From positions 32,002 through 66,621 of the forward strand of contig JADFZT010000014.1 of assembly GCA_015232395.1 (NCBI GenBank): a DNA stretch of 34,620 bases, in the 5' to 3' direction. The notes under the pieces were generated by a model. That model made no database searches and was not told the origin of the DNA. It was given only the letters and a program-made list of their open reading frames with translations. Position 1 is the first letter of the stretch. Each line of letters begins with the position of its first letter. The translations under genes and the position numbers were made by a program. Source of the DNA: Magnetococcales bacterium. Lineage in GTDB: Bacteria > Pseudomonadota > Magnetococcia > Magnetococcales > JADFZT01. Shown here piece by piece: positions 1 through 10,226 of the stretch.

Positions 1-5
1 GGAAA

Positions 6-80
<75 letters not shown>

Positions 81-108
81 AATGGAGCTGATGCTGACTG
101 GATGGTGC

Positions 109-185
109 TGGAGGCCGGGGTGGGATTCGAACCCACGAATAAAGGTTTTGCAGACCTCAGCGTTAGACCACTTCGCCACCCGGCC
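109..185 (-). tRNA. tRNA-Cys (anticodon GCA)
   Basis: On the minus strand the acceptor stem GGCCGGG pairs with CCCGGCC. The anticodon stem AGGT/ACCT closes the loop CTGCAAA, giving anticodon GCA. The T arm has GGTTCGAATCC, and CCA is encoded at 109-111. It lies between two identical tRNA-Gly genes, 90 bases downstream of the first, and all three are probably cut from one transcript. Confidence 0.97.
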
Positions 186-275
186 ATCTTGTTGCTGCGG
201 AAAATCGTTCCGCTACCAGAAATAGACGCTTTCCTGATAAAACAGGAGAAAAATGGGTCTATACTGGGTAAAAAA

Positions 276-350
<75 letters not shown>

Positions 351-403
351 TTGGAGCTGTTCGGCTCAATGGCCCAACTGCCCTGTCCAACTAAAGCACC
401 ATA

Positions 404-432
404 TATATAGAGGGTGAAATCCCATGCGTCAA
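404..432 (-). promoter_or_regulatory. sigma70-type promoter of the tRNA cluster
   Basis: On the minus strand TTGACG (plus positions 427-432) is followed after exactly 17 bases by TATATA (404-409). Both boxes are close to consensus with ideal spacing. Transcription would start near 397, about 47 bases before tRNA-Gly, so the tRNAs need not depend on read-through from pgsA. Found by eye only. Confidence 0.6.
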
Positions 433-505
433 CCACCAAAGGCCAAGTGCATCCCAAGGACACCATTTACACCTTGCCGACCCCTCTTTTCTGATGAAGC
501 GCTCT

Positions 506-1054
506 TTAAGTGCTCGCCCGCAGTTTTGGCCAAGCTTCATTCATGTAAGTGTATCCCGAAAACAGGGCTAACGCTGCGGAAAGAAAGAGAAAAAATTGCC
601 CCGGCAACTGAAAGGGAATGCCGAAAAGCGCATCCTGCACCAGCAGCATGATAATCGCCGTCATCTGAAAGCCGGTTTTCCATTTGCTCATCACCGAAAC
701 ATGAACAACAGAGCCAAGCCCCGACATCCGCTCCCGCAGTGCCATGATGATCACCTCCCGGGAGAGAAGAATCATCACCAAAATCAGATTGGCCCGTCCC
801 ATGGCCACCAACAAAACCAGGGCGCAAATCACCAGGAGTTTATCGGCCACCGGATCAAAAAAGCGTCCGAAATTGGTGTGTAGTCCCCGGCGTCGGGCCA
901 CATAGCCGTCCGCCCAGTCGGTGATGGCTGCCAAGCTGAAAAAGCCAGTCGCCAAAAGCAATCCCAGCTTTCCCGGCAGGTGGGCAAAGCCCACAAAAAA
1001 GGGAATCAGGAGAATTCGGGCCGCTGTCAGCAGGTTTGGAAGGTTCCAGACCAT
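506..1054 (-). CDS. pgsA: CDP-diacylglycerol-glycerol-3-phosphate 3-phosphatidyltransferase
   Basis: This inner-membrane enzyme makes phosphatidylglycerol phosphate, the committed step to phosphatidylglycerol and cardiolipin. The 182 residues are the usual length and are mostly hydrophobic helices. The CDP-alcohol phosphotransferase signature DG-x2-AR-x8-G-x3-D-x3-D is complete (Asp46, Asp49, Asp67 and Asp71 are the metal-site acidic residues). The ATG lies 8 bases after the uvrC stop, so the two are surely co-transcribed. The order uvrC-pgsA-tRNAGly-tRNACys matches the well-known enterobacterial neighbourhood, which supports orthology. The weakly similar cardiolipin synthase of the same family is less likely given this context. 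Confidence 0.95.
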   Translation of the reverse strand: MVWNLPNLLTAARILLIPFFVGFAHLPGKLGLLLATGFFSLAAITDWADGYVARRRGLHTNFGRFFDPVADKLLVICALVLLVAMGRANLILVMILLSREVIIMALRERMSGLGSVVHVSVMSKWKTGFQMTAIIMLLVQDALFGIPFQLPGQFFLFLSAALALFSGYTYMNEAWPKLRAST

Positions 1055-1062
1055 AAGGGTGT

Positions 1063-3135
1063 TTAGGTACTTTCGTTAAAATGATCAAAAATACGCTGAG
1101 CCAGTTCTTTGGGGAGTCCGGACATTTCTGTCAACTCCGGCAAAGAGGCCCCTTTTATCGCCTTGACCGACCCAAAGTGGCTTAGAAGCATGCGTTTTCT
1201 CTTCGGACCAATCCCGGCAATTTCGTCCAAAACCGACCGGGTTTGGGATTTTTCCCGCCGTGACCGGTGAAAGCCGATGGCAAACCGGTGGGCCTCATCC
1301 CGAATGTTTTGGATGAGAAACAGAGTCGGTGAATCTGGAGACAGTATAGAGGGTGGTTCTCCCCCCGGCAAGAAAAGCCGCTCTCGACCCGCATTCCGAT
1401 CAGGCCCCTTGGCCACAGCGCAGAATGGAACGTGGCCGAATCCTTCTTCCATCGCCACCGCCAACACCGCATTCAACTGCCCCAATCCTCCATCCAACAG
1501 TACCAAATCGGGCCACTTTTCTTCTGAAATTTCCCCAGAGCTATCCGGCCCACTCCCGGAGATTGCCTTTGGCATGTCGTGTGTTTCTGATTTAACCAGC
1601 TGTTTTTCCTGTGGGATATCACTTTGGTCTGATGATGGATCATCCCGGCCAATCGTTGCCTGATCGGCTTTTCCAGGTGAGGGAAGGCCGCCTGTCGAAT
1701 CCTTCCGGCCACTCTCTTCGCTCTGTTTTTCTCTCTGTGCTCCACCACGCGGTCCATCCGGAGGATTGACCAATCGTCGAAATCGTCGAGAAAGAAGAGC
1801 CGCCATCCGGGCGGTGTCATCCAGCAGGGCGGGATCGGAAAGGATAAACTTTCGATAGCTTTTTTTTTGAAATCCTTCCGATGTAAACACCACCAGGGAA
1901 CCCACCGGATGGCTGTCACTGATATGGGAGATATCGTAGGCCTCAATGCGTTCCAGAGGCTCCTCCAAGCCCAGAGCTGTCGCCAGATCTGCCAACTGTC
2001 GACGATGGGCCGCAGAACCACTCAAGCGGCTGGTCAGGGCCTGACGGGCATTGACCACCGCCATCTCCACCAAGCGCCGCCGGGCTCCCCGAACAGGTTG
2101 CCGTAAATGCACCACCCCTTCCCGCCGCCGACTGAGGGCGGCTTCCAGCCATTGGGGATCCATCACTTGGCGATCCAGCAATATTTCCGGGGGAATCTGA
2201 GCCTGCCCCGCCCCATAATATTGCTCCAAAAAGGCTTCAAGTACCGCCCCTTCCTCCAGATCTCCAGTGTTTTCCGGAAAAAAACTGCGACTTCCCAGGG
2301 TGTTGCCCTGGCGCACCATCAACACCTGTACGGCATACTGGCCCCGATCCCGAAACAGCCCCACCACATCCAGATCCGGGTCACCGGGGAGATTGACCTT
2401 GCGCTGCTCCTGCACGTGGGCCAGGGATTTTATCTGTTCCCGAATCCGTGCCGCTTCCTCATAGGCCTGTTTTTCAGCCGCCTCCCACATCGCTTCATTC
2501 AATAAATCAACCAGCACCCGATCCTTCCCCTCCAAAAACAGCATCACCTCCTGGATCCAGCGGCCATACTCCTCCTTCCCCACCCGATCACTGCAAGGGG
2601 CTCGGCAGCGCTTGATTTGATATTGCAGACAGGGTCGTGTGCGTTGGGAAAACTGGCTGTCCCGACACTGGCGAATGGGAAAGATCGACTGCATGAACCG
2701 CAGGGTTTCCCGAACCGCCACCACCGAAGGGTAGGGACCATAATAACGCCCGCCTTGTTTACGGTCTCCCCGATAGAGGGAGAGCCGGGGAAAAGGGTGA
2801 TCGGTGGAAAGGTGCAGATAGGGATAGGATTTATCGTCCTTGAGGAGGACATTATAGCGGGGGCGGAAGCGCTTGATGAGGTTGGCTTCCAGAATCAGGG
2901 CATCGTTTTCACTGGCCGTGACCGTGATTTCAAGCTCCCGGGCATGCCCCAGCATCACCCGCACCCGGGAGGGTTGGGAGCTGCCGGTAAAATAAGAGGC
3001 TACCCGCTTGCGCAACGCCTTGGCCTTGCCCACATAAAGCACCCGTCCCGCTTCATCCAAAAAACGGTAGACCCCAGGCTCAAGGGGGAGGGTGGGGAGC
3101 CGTTCCTGCAAGGGATGGGGGGGGGCTTGTTTCAC
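1063..3135 (-). CDS. uvrC: UvrABC excinuclease subunit C, with internal insert
   Basis: UvrC makes both incisions beside DNA lesions in nucleotide excision repair. The order of domains is: a GIY-YIG nuclease (residues 20-100, GVY at 21-23, YVG at 34-36, Glu83); a Cys-rich linker (C157, C169, C177, C181); a UVR motif that binds UvrB (about 205-240); an RNase H-like nuclease (Asp401 in DISH, Asp548 in LLDGG, His616 in EAHR); and C-terminal helix-hairpin-helix repeats (635-690). The protein is 690 residues against about 610 for most homologues. The excess is one hydrophilic, charged, Ser/Pro/Gly/Gln-rich stretch at about 456-540, inside the RNase H-like domain. The start is GTG at 3135, with no convincing Shine-Dalgarno sequence, so the exact start is uncertain. 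All catalytic residues are kept, so it should be active. Confidence 0.96.
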   Translation of the reverse strand: MKQAPPHPLQERLPTLPLEPGVYRFLDEAGRVLYVGKAKALRKRVASYFTGSSQPSRVRVMLGHARELEITVTASENDALILEANLIKRFRPRYNVLLKDDKSYPYLHLSTDHPFPRLSLYRGDRKQGGRYYGPYPSVVAVRETLRFMQSIFPIRQCRDSQFSQRTRPCLQYQIKRCRAPCSDRVGKEEYGRWIQEVMLFLEGKDRVLVDLLNEAMWEAAEKQAYEEAARIREQIKSLAHVQEQRKVNLPGDPDLDVVGLFRDRGQYAVQVLMVRQGNTLGSRSFFPENTGDLEEGAVLEAFLEQYYGAGQAQIPPEILLDRQVMDPQWLEAALSRRREGVVHLRQPVRGARRRLVEMAVVNARQALTSRLSGSAAHRRQLADLATALGLEEPLERIEAYDISHISDSHPVGSLVVFTSEGFQKKSYRKFILSDPALLDDTARMAALLSRRFRRLVNPPDGPRGGAQREKQSEESGRKDSTGGLPSPGKADQATIGRDDPSSDQSDIPQEKQLVKSETHDMPKAISGSGPDSSGEISEEKWPDLVLLDGGLGQLNAVLAVAMEEGFGHVPFCAVAKGPDRNAGRERLFLPGGEPPSILSPDSPTLFLIQNIRDEAHRFAIGFHRSRREKSQTRSVLDEIAGIGPKRKRMLLSHFGSVKAIKGASLPELTEMSGLPKELAQRIFDHFNEST

Positions 3136-3160
3136 TGGCCAATGCGGGTTTGAGGGGATT

Positions 3161-3213
3161 GATTAACCAGGATTGGTGGTGGGTTAATCGCTTTGATACG
3201 GATTTTTATCCGT
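3161..3213. repeat. two small inverted repeats between nirJ and uvrC
   Basis: GATTAACC (3161-3168) pairs with GGTTAATC (3182-3189), and ACGGAT (3198-3203) pairs with ATCCGT (3208-3213) around a TTTT loop. They lie after the nirJ stop and before the uvrC start. Neither has a clear T tract in the direction of the minus-strand genes, so they could be weak termination, mRNA-stability or operator elements. Seen by eye only. Confidence 0.4.
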
Positions 3214-3312
3214 GTTCCATTGATAGCTTGGCCACGCTCTTGTTGGTTGGGGTCACAATGAAAAACTCAGCCATGCTCTTTAAAGATTGGAATCACAATG
3301 GATATGGATTCC

Positions 3313-4452
3313 TCAGGAGATCTCTTCGTCCGTAAGATAGCAGCCCGGATCCTCGCTCCAGGGATCTCCCGTCACCTGGAAGGCCCGCACCCGGGTGTTA
3401 CCACCACATATATTGAGATATCGACAGCTGCCACACCGTCCCGTTACCGGTCTGGGTCGTTGACGCAGGCCTGCCAGCAGAGCGTCGGACTCATCGGACC
3501 AAATCTCCGAAAAGGGTCTTTCCTGTACGTTGCCCAGATGGTGGTTCCACCAAAAAATATCGGGATGCACACCGCCACGATTGTCGATGTTGGCAATCCC
3601 CACCCCCGAAGCGTTGCCTCCCCAGCGAATGAGGGCTGCTTCGGCCTTATCAGCAAGCGCCGGTTTTTTTTCCCGCAGCCACTGGAGGAAAAATACCCCA
3701 TCGGCATCGTTGTTGCCGGTGACAAACTCCCGGTCACGGCCATTTTCGATGTCATCCAAGGTGGTTTCGAACAGGTGGGTCATGGCGCGGCGGGTCATCT
3801 GATGGGCCGCATCCTCCAAGCGATTGGCTCTGCCCCGACCCGCATAGTTCCAGTGGGAGAGATAGATCCGGTTTAAGGATTCAGCCGTCATCAAGTCGAG
3901 AATTTTTCCCAGATCTTCGCCGTTATCCCGGGTGAGGGTAAAACGCAATCCCACCCGTACCCCCACCTTTCGGCAGTTGCGGATGCCGGTCAACGCCTCC
4001 TGAAAGGCACCTGTTCGTCCCCGAATATGGTCGTGGTGGGCTTCCAGACCATCAAGGCTCACCCCCACATAATTAAAGCCCGCATCGGCAATGCGATCTG
4101 CGGTGGCGGGATCCATCACCGTGCCGTTGCTGGAGAGCCCCAGATAAAAGCCCAGCTCCTTGGCTTTTTTGGCGATATCGAATAGATCCGGGCGCAGCAG
4201 AGGCTCCCCCCCGGAGAGAATTACCGCCGGCACCCCAAAGCGCTTCATATCCTCCAAAACCCCAAAGCACTCTTCGGTGGAAAGCTCCCCCTCAAAATCC
4301 CGATCCGAGGAGGCGGAATAGCAGTGGCGGCAGTCGAGATTGCAGCGGCGGATGAGGTTCCACACCACCACCGGCCCCCCGCGCGGTGGTGGGCGACCCA
4401 GAGGTGCCCGGGGATTTATCAGCCGGTTGAGCAGTTGTGTCAAACGAAACAT
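3313..4452 (-). CDS. nirJ: heme d1 biosynthesis radical SAM protein NirJ
   Basis: NirJ is the cytoplasmic radical SAM enzyme thought to replace the propionate side chains of didecarboxysiroheme by oxo groups on the way to heme d1. The 379 residues include the radical-SAM cluster motif C37-x3-C41-x2-C44, the GGEP motif shortly after, and a C-terminal SPASM-like cysteine cluster (CGSC, NICGG, and a final GDPW...PGC segment) typical of NirJ. The ATG at 4452 has AGGTG six bases upstream. It is the last gene of the nir series, 50 bases after nirDL. Other SPASM enzymes (heme-modifying AhbC or AhbD) are related, but the neighbours nirS, F, G, H and DL settle the assignment. Confidence 0.94.
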   Translation of the reverse strand: MFRLTQLLNRLINPRAPLGRPPPRGGPVVVWNLIRRCNLDCRHCYSASSDRDFEGELSTEECFGVLEDMKRFGVPAVILSGGEPLLRPDLFDIAKKAKELGFYLGLSSNGTVMDPATADRIADAGFNYVGVSLDGLEAHHDHIRGRTGAFQEALTGIRNCRKVGVRVGLRFTLTRDNGEDLGKILDLMTAESLNRIYLSHWNYAGRGRANRLEDAAHQMTRRAMTHLFETTLDDIENGRDREFVTGNNDADGVFFLQWLREKKPALADKAEAALIRWGGNASGVGIANIDNRGGVHPDIFWWNHHLGNVQERPFSEIWSDESDALLAGLRQRPRPVTGRCGSCRYLNICGGNTRVRAFQVTGDPWSEDPGCYLTDEEIS

Positions 4453-4502
4453 GTTTTCACCTGAACCAACGGTTAAGGCCTTGCATCAGACAAAGCAGCT
4501 TT

Positions 4503-5483
4503 TTACCCAAACCGCAGGCCGGTTTTTTTGAGAATGCGGCTGCTGTAGAGAATTTGGTGGCCCCTGTCATGGGCACCCAGCAGGGTGGAAATCTCTTCAA
4601 CACGGGCGGTCACCACCTCCCGCTCCTGACCATGAACCATGACGAAAAGATTATAGGGCCACTCGGGCAGCCTCTGGGGGCGACGATAGCAGTGGCTGAC
4701 AAAACCGAGGGCGCCGATCTGCTTGCCAAGCGCATCGATACGCTCCTCCGGCAAAATCCAAACCGACATGCCGTTGGCTTTCAGCCCCAGGCGATAGTGG
4801 TTGGGCACCACACCGATGCGCCGGATCCAGGTTTTTTCCAGCATCCCCTTAAGGCGCTCAATCAGGGCTTCCACCTCCATACCGATTGTTCGAGCTATCT
4901 GATGGTAAGGATCGACCACCAGGGGCAGCCCCCCTTGAGTGGCACGAATAATCTTTAGATCGATCTCATCAGGGAGTCCGGGATTTTTGGCTGGGGGGCG
5001 CTCCGGCAGGGGCACGGTATCGATGCCTCCCTGCTCATCCAATCCCACCTGAAACCCCAGCCGATATTCTGTCAGCTTTGGCAGGTTGAAAACAGCCAGT
5101 CCCGTGCGATTTTCTATTTCAGCCAGGGTATTGGTAAGCTCTATCGGGGTTTCAGTCGCCACCACAAACCACATGTTCAGAGTGTGATCCCGGGCATAGT
5201 TGTGGGCCACCTGGGGGAAGGCATTGACCACTTCTGCGACCTGCTCAAAATCCCGGTCAGCAGGCACCGCGAGAGCTGCCAGAGTCAGGCCACCTCCCAT
5301 GCGTTCGGCATTGTAGAGAGGACCAAAACGGGAGAGCAGCCCCTCTTCGAGGAGTTTTTGAATGGTTTGAATCAGACTCTCTTCCGTCAGATCCAAGTTG
5401 GCCCCGGCCTGGGCAAAGGGGGTCAGCGTGAGGGGAAAGCCGGTTTGCAGGCCATTGATGATCCGGCGGGAGAGAGGATCCAA
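4503..5483 (-). CDS. nirDL: siroheme decarboxylase, fused NirD-NirL
   Basis: This protein contributes to removing the two acetate carboxyls of siroheme to give didecarboxysiroheme. Its 326 residues hold two Lrp/AsnC-like halves. The N-terminal NirD/G-type half (1-150) has HNYARDH at 94-100 followed by NMWFV. The C-terminal NirL/H-type half (172-326) has CYRRPQ at 265-270 followed by WPYNLFVM and HG. A Pro-rich linker joins them. Each half keeps a helix-turn-helix-like N-terminus, as is usual in this family. The start is TTG at 5483: the AGGAG inside the end of nirH is nine bases upstream and no ATG fits. The gap to nirH is 6 bases, implying coupling. Fused NirDL proteins are known in Hydrogenobacter and Paracoccus. 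Confidence 0.92.
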   Translation of the reverse strand: MDPLSRRIINGLQTGFPLTLTPFAQAGANLDLTEESLIQTIQKLLEEGLLSRFGPLYNAERMGGGLTLAALAVPADRDFEQVAEVVNAFPQVAHNYARDHTLNMWFVVATETPIELTNTLAEIENRTGLAVFNLPKLTEYRLGFQVGLDEQGGIDTVPLPERPPAKNPGLPDEIDLKIIRATQGGLPLVVDPYHQIARTIGMEVEALIERLKGMLEKTWIRRIGVVPNHYRLGLKANGMSVWILPEERIDALGKQIGALGFVSHCYRRPQRLPEWPYNLFVMVHGQEREVVTARVEEISTLLGAHDRGHQILYSSRILKKTGLRFG

Positions 5484-5489
5484 TCCGGG

Positions 5490-6038
5490 TTACTCCTGGG
5501 CCAGTGCCGGGGTGGATGCGGCGGATGTTGTGGCAGAGGTTTGATCGGCACTTTTAAAATAGTGCGCCCCGCACTGCTTGAAGCGGCGTTTGCTGAAGAG
5601 AATTTTACGGGAGATCGGTTCCAGTTGGCAGCTGGTGACCAGGTGTTGGAGATTATCCAGCACTTCGTTGCGTTCCCGGCCATGGATCATGCAGTAGAGG
5701 TTATAGGGCCATTGGGGTGGGCGTCGCAGTCGTTTATAGCAGAGGCTGACAAACTCAAACCCGCTGAGCTGTTGGCCAACTTCATCAACCTGGGCCTCGG
5801 GAATATCCCACACCACCATGCCGTTGGCGTGATAACCAAGCTCCCGATGCCTGACGATGATCCCCATGCGCCGGATAAGCCCGCGCTCCTTAAGGTCCGC
5901 CAAAAGCGCAATCACTTCCCCCTCGGCGAGCCCAATCTGTTGACCGATTTCCAAAAAGGGTCGTGAAGAGAGGGGGAAACCGCCTTGAATGGCTGCTACC
6001 AGGCGTTTTTCAAGATCGGTGATCGGGGGAGGGGACAA
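5490..6038 (-). CDS. nirH: siroheme decarboxylase subunit NirH
   Basis: This 182-residue Lrp/AsnC-fold protein is of the NirL/H type. After a helix-turn-helix-like region it carries GFEFVSLCYKR and then WPYNLYCMIHG, the same signature as the C-terminal half of the neighbouring NirDL. It pairs with NirG to form a siroheme decarboxylase. The C-terminus ends in an Ala/Thr/Ser-rich tail of about 20 residues that is probably disordered. The best start is TTG at 6038, with AAGGA seven bases upstream that overlaps the end of nirG. nirG, nirH and nirDL are only 6-10 bases apart. Confidence 0.9.
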   Translation of the reverse strand: MSPPPITDLEKRLVAAIQGGFPLSSRPFLEIGQQIGLAEGEVIALLADLKERGLIRRMGIIVRHRELGYHANGMVVWDIPEAQVDEVGQQLSGFEFVSLCYKRLRRPPQWPYNLYCMIHGRERNEVLDNLQHLVTSCQLEPISRKILFSKRRFKQCGAHYFKSADQTSATTSAASTPALAQE

Positions 6039-6048
6039 GGGAGGATCC

Positions 6049-6549
6049 TTATTTCCAGTTCAGGGGAAATCCCAGGTCGATATGATAGTCAGCGAGCATG
6101 GGCAGGGAAAGCACCGGATAGCCGCTTTGCTTTTCAATCTCCATGAGCACTTGATCGAGTTTTTCCTGGTTGGATGCGGTGGCCACGAACCAGAGATTGA
6201 CCTCGTTGTCCCGTTCGTAGTTGTGATTGATCTCGCTGAAGCCATTGACCAGTGCGGCCACCCGATCCAGTTCTTCAGGTGGCACCGCCATGGCGGCCAG
6301 GGTGGAGGCACCCACCCGATGGGGATGAAAAACCACCCCCACCCGGCTGATAATACCCACATCCCGAAGCCCTTCCAACCGTTTAAGAAGCGTTTCTTCG
6401 GAAATCCCCAGGGTTTGGGCCATGTCGGCGTAAGGGCGTTCGGTCAGGGGAAAACGGTGCTGGAATTCGTTGAGAAGCCGTTTATCCAGATCAGAAAGCC
6501 CTTCAGTCTCCAGGGCTGGGTTCATCTCTTCGCCGAGTGGTCGATGCAA
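6049..6549 (-). CDS. nirG: siroheme decarboxylase subunit NirG
   Basis: This NirD/G-type Lrp/AsnC-fold protein of 166 residues has the signature INHNYERD followed by NLWFVAT, the counterpart of the N-terminal half of NirDL. It acts with NirH in decarboxylating siroheme for heme d1. The TTG start at 6549 has GGAGG ten bases upstream. An in-frame ATG at 6525 preceded by GAAGAG is an alternative that would drop eight residues. It opens the nirGH-DL-J group, separated from nirF by a structured 218-bp gap. Confidence 0.9.
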   Translation of the reverse strand: MHRPLGEEMNPALETEGLSDLDKRLLNEFQHRFPLTERPYADMAQTLGISEETLLKRLEGLRDVGIISRVGVVFHPHRVGASTLAAMAVPPEELDRVAALVNGFSEINHNYERDNEVNLWFVATASNQEKLDQVLMEIEKQSGYPVLSLPMLADYHIDLGFPLNWK

Positions 6550-6573
6550 CGGCTTCTAGCCTCCACCATGGGG

Positions 6574-6725
6574 GCCGGTTGGCGACCGGCTGAACATCCG
6601 GGAAAAATTTTCCCGGGATGGTATTGTAAAAAAGCCTTGAGTCAGCTGAATCAGAGATTCAAAGGGAACCAAACCGATCACGGCTGGCTGTCCCAAACCG
6701 TCTGGTAGAGTACGTTACCAGACGG
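6574..6725 (-). repeat. three hairpins in the nirF-nirG spacer
   Basis: The 218-bp gap contains three perfect inverted repeats: CCGTCTGGTA/TACCAGACGG (6698-6707 with 6716-6725), CCGGGAAAA/TTTTCCCGG (6598-6606 with 6608-6616) and GCCGGT/ACCGGC (6574-6579 with 6585-6590). The first lies 43 bases after the nirF stop and on the minus strand is followed by TTTGGG, a weak U tract. Together they look like an attenuator or RNA-processing region between the two halves of the nir cluster. No open frame of interest lies here. Confidence 0.6.
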
Positions 6726-6767
6726 GCCAGCTCAAACCCTATCCCGCAGGTCTCGGCAAAAAAACAG

Positions 6768-7979
6768 TTACAGGCCGGTACGGTGTGCCCTGGAGGAGAA
6801 GAAAATGCCACTCGGTTTTTCCGCCGGAAGTGTCGCAATCCGCTCCATTCTATCGGTATGGTAAACCTCAACCCGGTCCAGATCCCGCACCGAAACCCAA
6901 ACATGCTCCCCCCGGGGAGTAAACTCCATATGCATGATTCCCTTACCCGGTTTGAGGGTTTTGACCACCTTGAGAGAGGTGGTGTCGATCACCTGGATGG
7001 CGTCATTTTTGGGATAGGCAAAGTTGACCCACACCTGGCGGCCATCGGGACGCGCCATGGCAAAGACCGGCTGTCCTTGCAGGGGAATGCGGGCCACCTC
7101 TTCCCAGGTGCCGGTGCGAACCACCAACACTTCGTGGCGACCGATGGCAGGCAGGAAGGCTAAATCCCCAGCCATGGCCCACCCTTCCAGATGGGGCATC
7201 TTATAGACCGGCAGCTTTTTTTCTCCCTTGCCATAGCCGTCCAAAATCCGCTGCACACCCTTTTCAGGCTGCCAGAGATCCAGGAGTACCAAACCATCTT
7301 CACCAAACAGCCCGGCGATATAGTGCCTGCCATCCCCGGAGACCAGGGCATCATAGGGTTTGGAGCCCACATCGAGAAATTTTTGGATTTGGGGCTCTTG
7401 GGGGTTTTTCAGATCAGCGATCCAGATTTCACCCGCATCAAAAAGGCTGAAGACGAAACGCTGCCCGGGGATGTCCACCAACCCCACCACCTTGGAACGC
7501 TCCCCATCTGCACCAATTGCGGGAATGTCGGCGACCAGTTCCAGGGTGACGGCATCAAAAACCCGCACGCCTCCCGGGGTATAGTTGGAAACAGCCACCA
7601 GAGAGCCATCCTGGGAGATCGCCCCACCGATGGCATTCCCCCCCTGAACCACGCGTTTGACCACTTCTCCGGTCAGCACATCCAGCTTGCTGAGCCCCCC
7701 ATCCCGGCCAAAGATATAGGCAAAGCGTTCATCCCGGGAATAGACCGCCGAGGCGTGGGAAAGGTCTCCCAGCCCGGCCACCTGGAAGAGGGACGATTTA
7801 TCGCTGGTTTCTACAATTTGAATGCCCCCGGTGGCTCGTTCGATGACGATCCCCAGATCTCCCGTACCCCGCAGAGGGGTGCAGGCTGGCAGAAAAAACA
7901 GAGCCAGCAGTACCACTATCACAGGGGGAGGGAAGAGCCGGAAAGGGGGGAGGCTTAGGGAATGAGAATGAATAATCAT
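6768..7979 (-). CDS. nirF: heme d1 biosynthesis lipoprotein NirF
   Basis: NirF is a periplasmic, membrane-anchored protein with an eight-bladed beta-propeller fold resembling the d1 domain of NirS. It binds dihydro-heme d1 and acts late in cofactor assembly. With the start at 7979 there are 403 residues: a hydrophobic signal (18-30) ending in the lipobox LPAC with Cys33 as lipidated residue, then propeller repeats such as DAVTLEL and GDGRHYIAG. The ATG overlaps the nirC stop as ATGA, which decides this start over an upstream in-frame GTG/ATG possibility and implies coupled translation. Similarity to NirS and NirN propellers is expected, but it has no CxxCH, which excludes those. Confidence 0.93.
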   Translation of the reverse strand: MIIHSHSLSLPPFRLFPPPVIVVLLALFFLPACTPLRGTGDLGIVIERATGGIQIVETSDKSSLFQVAGLGDLSHASAVYSRDERFAYIFGRDGGLSKLDVLTGEVVKRVVQGGNAIGGAISQDGSLVAVSNYTPGGVRVFDAVTLELVADIPAIGADGERSKVVGLVDIPGQRFVFSLFDAGEIWIADLKNPQEPQIQKFLDVGSKPYDALVSGDGRHYIAGLFGEDGLVLLDLWQPEKGVQRILDGYGKGEKKLPVYKMPHLEGWAMAGDLAFLPAIGRHEVLVVRTGTWEEVARIPLQGQPVFAMARPDGRQVWVNFAYPKNDAIQVIDTTSLKVVKTLKPGKGIMHMEFTPRGEHVWVSVRDLDRVEVYHTDRMERIATLPAEKPSGIFFSSRAHRTGL

Positions 7980-8344
7980 GGGGTTTTTCCACTCTTGATG
8001 CGTTTGACGAGCCAACGGATTTCCTCCCGGGTCAGGAGTTCCCCCCAGGGGGGCATAGCCATGTCGGGCATGCCGTGAAAAATGATCTCTTCCAAAAATT
8101 CTGCCGGTTTTTCGGTGAGATCGCCAGGGGTGAGGGGTGGCCCCAACCCCCCCTTCAGGGTCAAACCGTGGCAGGAGCCGCAGTCATGAAGGAGTAGATG
8201 TTCCAATTTTTCCTGGCGATCAGCCGATAGATCGGCCTGAGCTTGGGTGGAAAACAGCAGAAAAAACAGGATAAGCCCCCGAAATGCCCCCCTTGGGTTT
8301 GGCATGGGAATCGAGCCTTTGCACATTGGTTGGTTGAATCTCAT
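7976..8344 (-). CDS. nirC: periplasmic monoheme cytochrome c NirC
   Basis: This small class I cytochrome c has one heme site, C55-G-S-C58-H59, followed by GLTLKGGLGPPL, which is characteristic of NirC. A Met-rich segment (MPDMAMPP) supplies the probable axial Met. The hydrophobic signal peptide spans about 20-37 and ends QAQA. NirC is an electron donor to NirS or takes part in d1 maturation. The ATG at 8344 is preferred because GGAGGAGAGG lies nine or more bases upstream; the in-frame TTG at 8353 is too close to it. The gene lies 78 bases after nirS and overlaps nirF by four bases. Confidence 0.9.
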   Translation of the reverse strand: MRFNQPMCKGSIPMPNPRGAFRGLILFFLLFSTQAQADLSADRQEKLEHLLLHDCGSCHGLTLKGGLGPPLTPGDLTEKPAEFLEEIIFHGMPDMAMPPWGELLTREEIRWLVKRIKSGKTP

Positions 8345-8366
8345 AAATGACAACCCTCTCCTCCAT

Positions 8367-8422
8367 ACCCGGGGCAGATCCGGTTTGGCTGCCGGAAATG
8401 TTCTGTTTGGGGCGGTCCCGGG

Positions 8423-8423
<1 letters not shown>
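8367..8423 (-). repeat. stem-loop between nirS and nirC
   Basis: ACCCGGG (8367-8373) pairs with CCCGGGT (8417-8423, at the nirS stop). An inner GGCAG/CTGCC stem (8374-8378 with 8389-8393) can form too. There is no T tract. It could protect the abundant nirS message or slow read-through into nirC. Weak evidence. Confidence 0.35.
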
Positions 8424-10141
<1,718 letters not shown>

Positions 10142-10226
10142 TCAAAGCCAAAGTGGATGATTTTTTAAGGTGGACGTTTGAATATTTCAAGATTTCAAGA
10201 AACAGATTGTTTCCAGGGTTCGGTTG

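Noticed and set aside
10189-10205. TTGAA-TAT-TTCAA-type palindrome as an FNR site for nirS
   Set aside because: It is 13 bases, one short of the FNR spacing, and lies downstream of the better promoter candidate.
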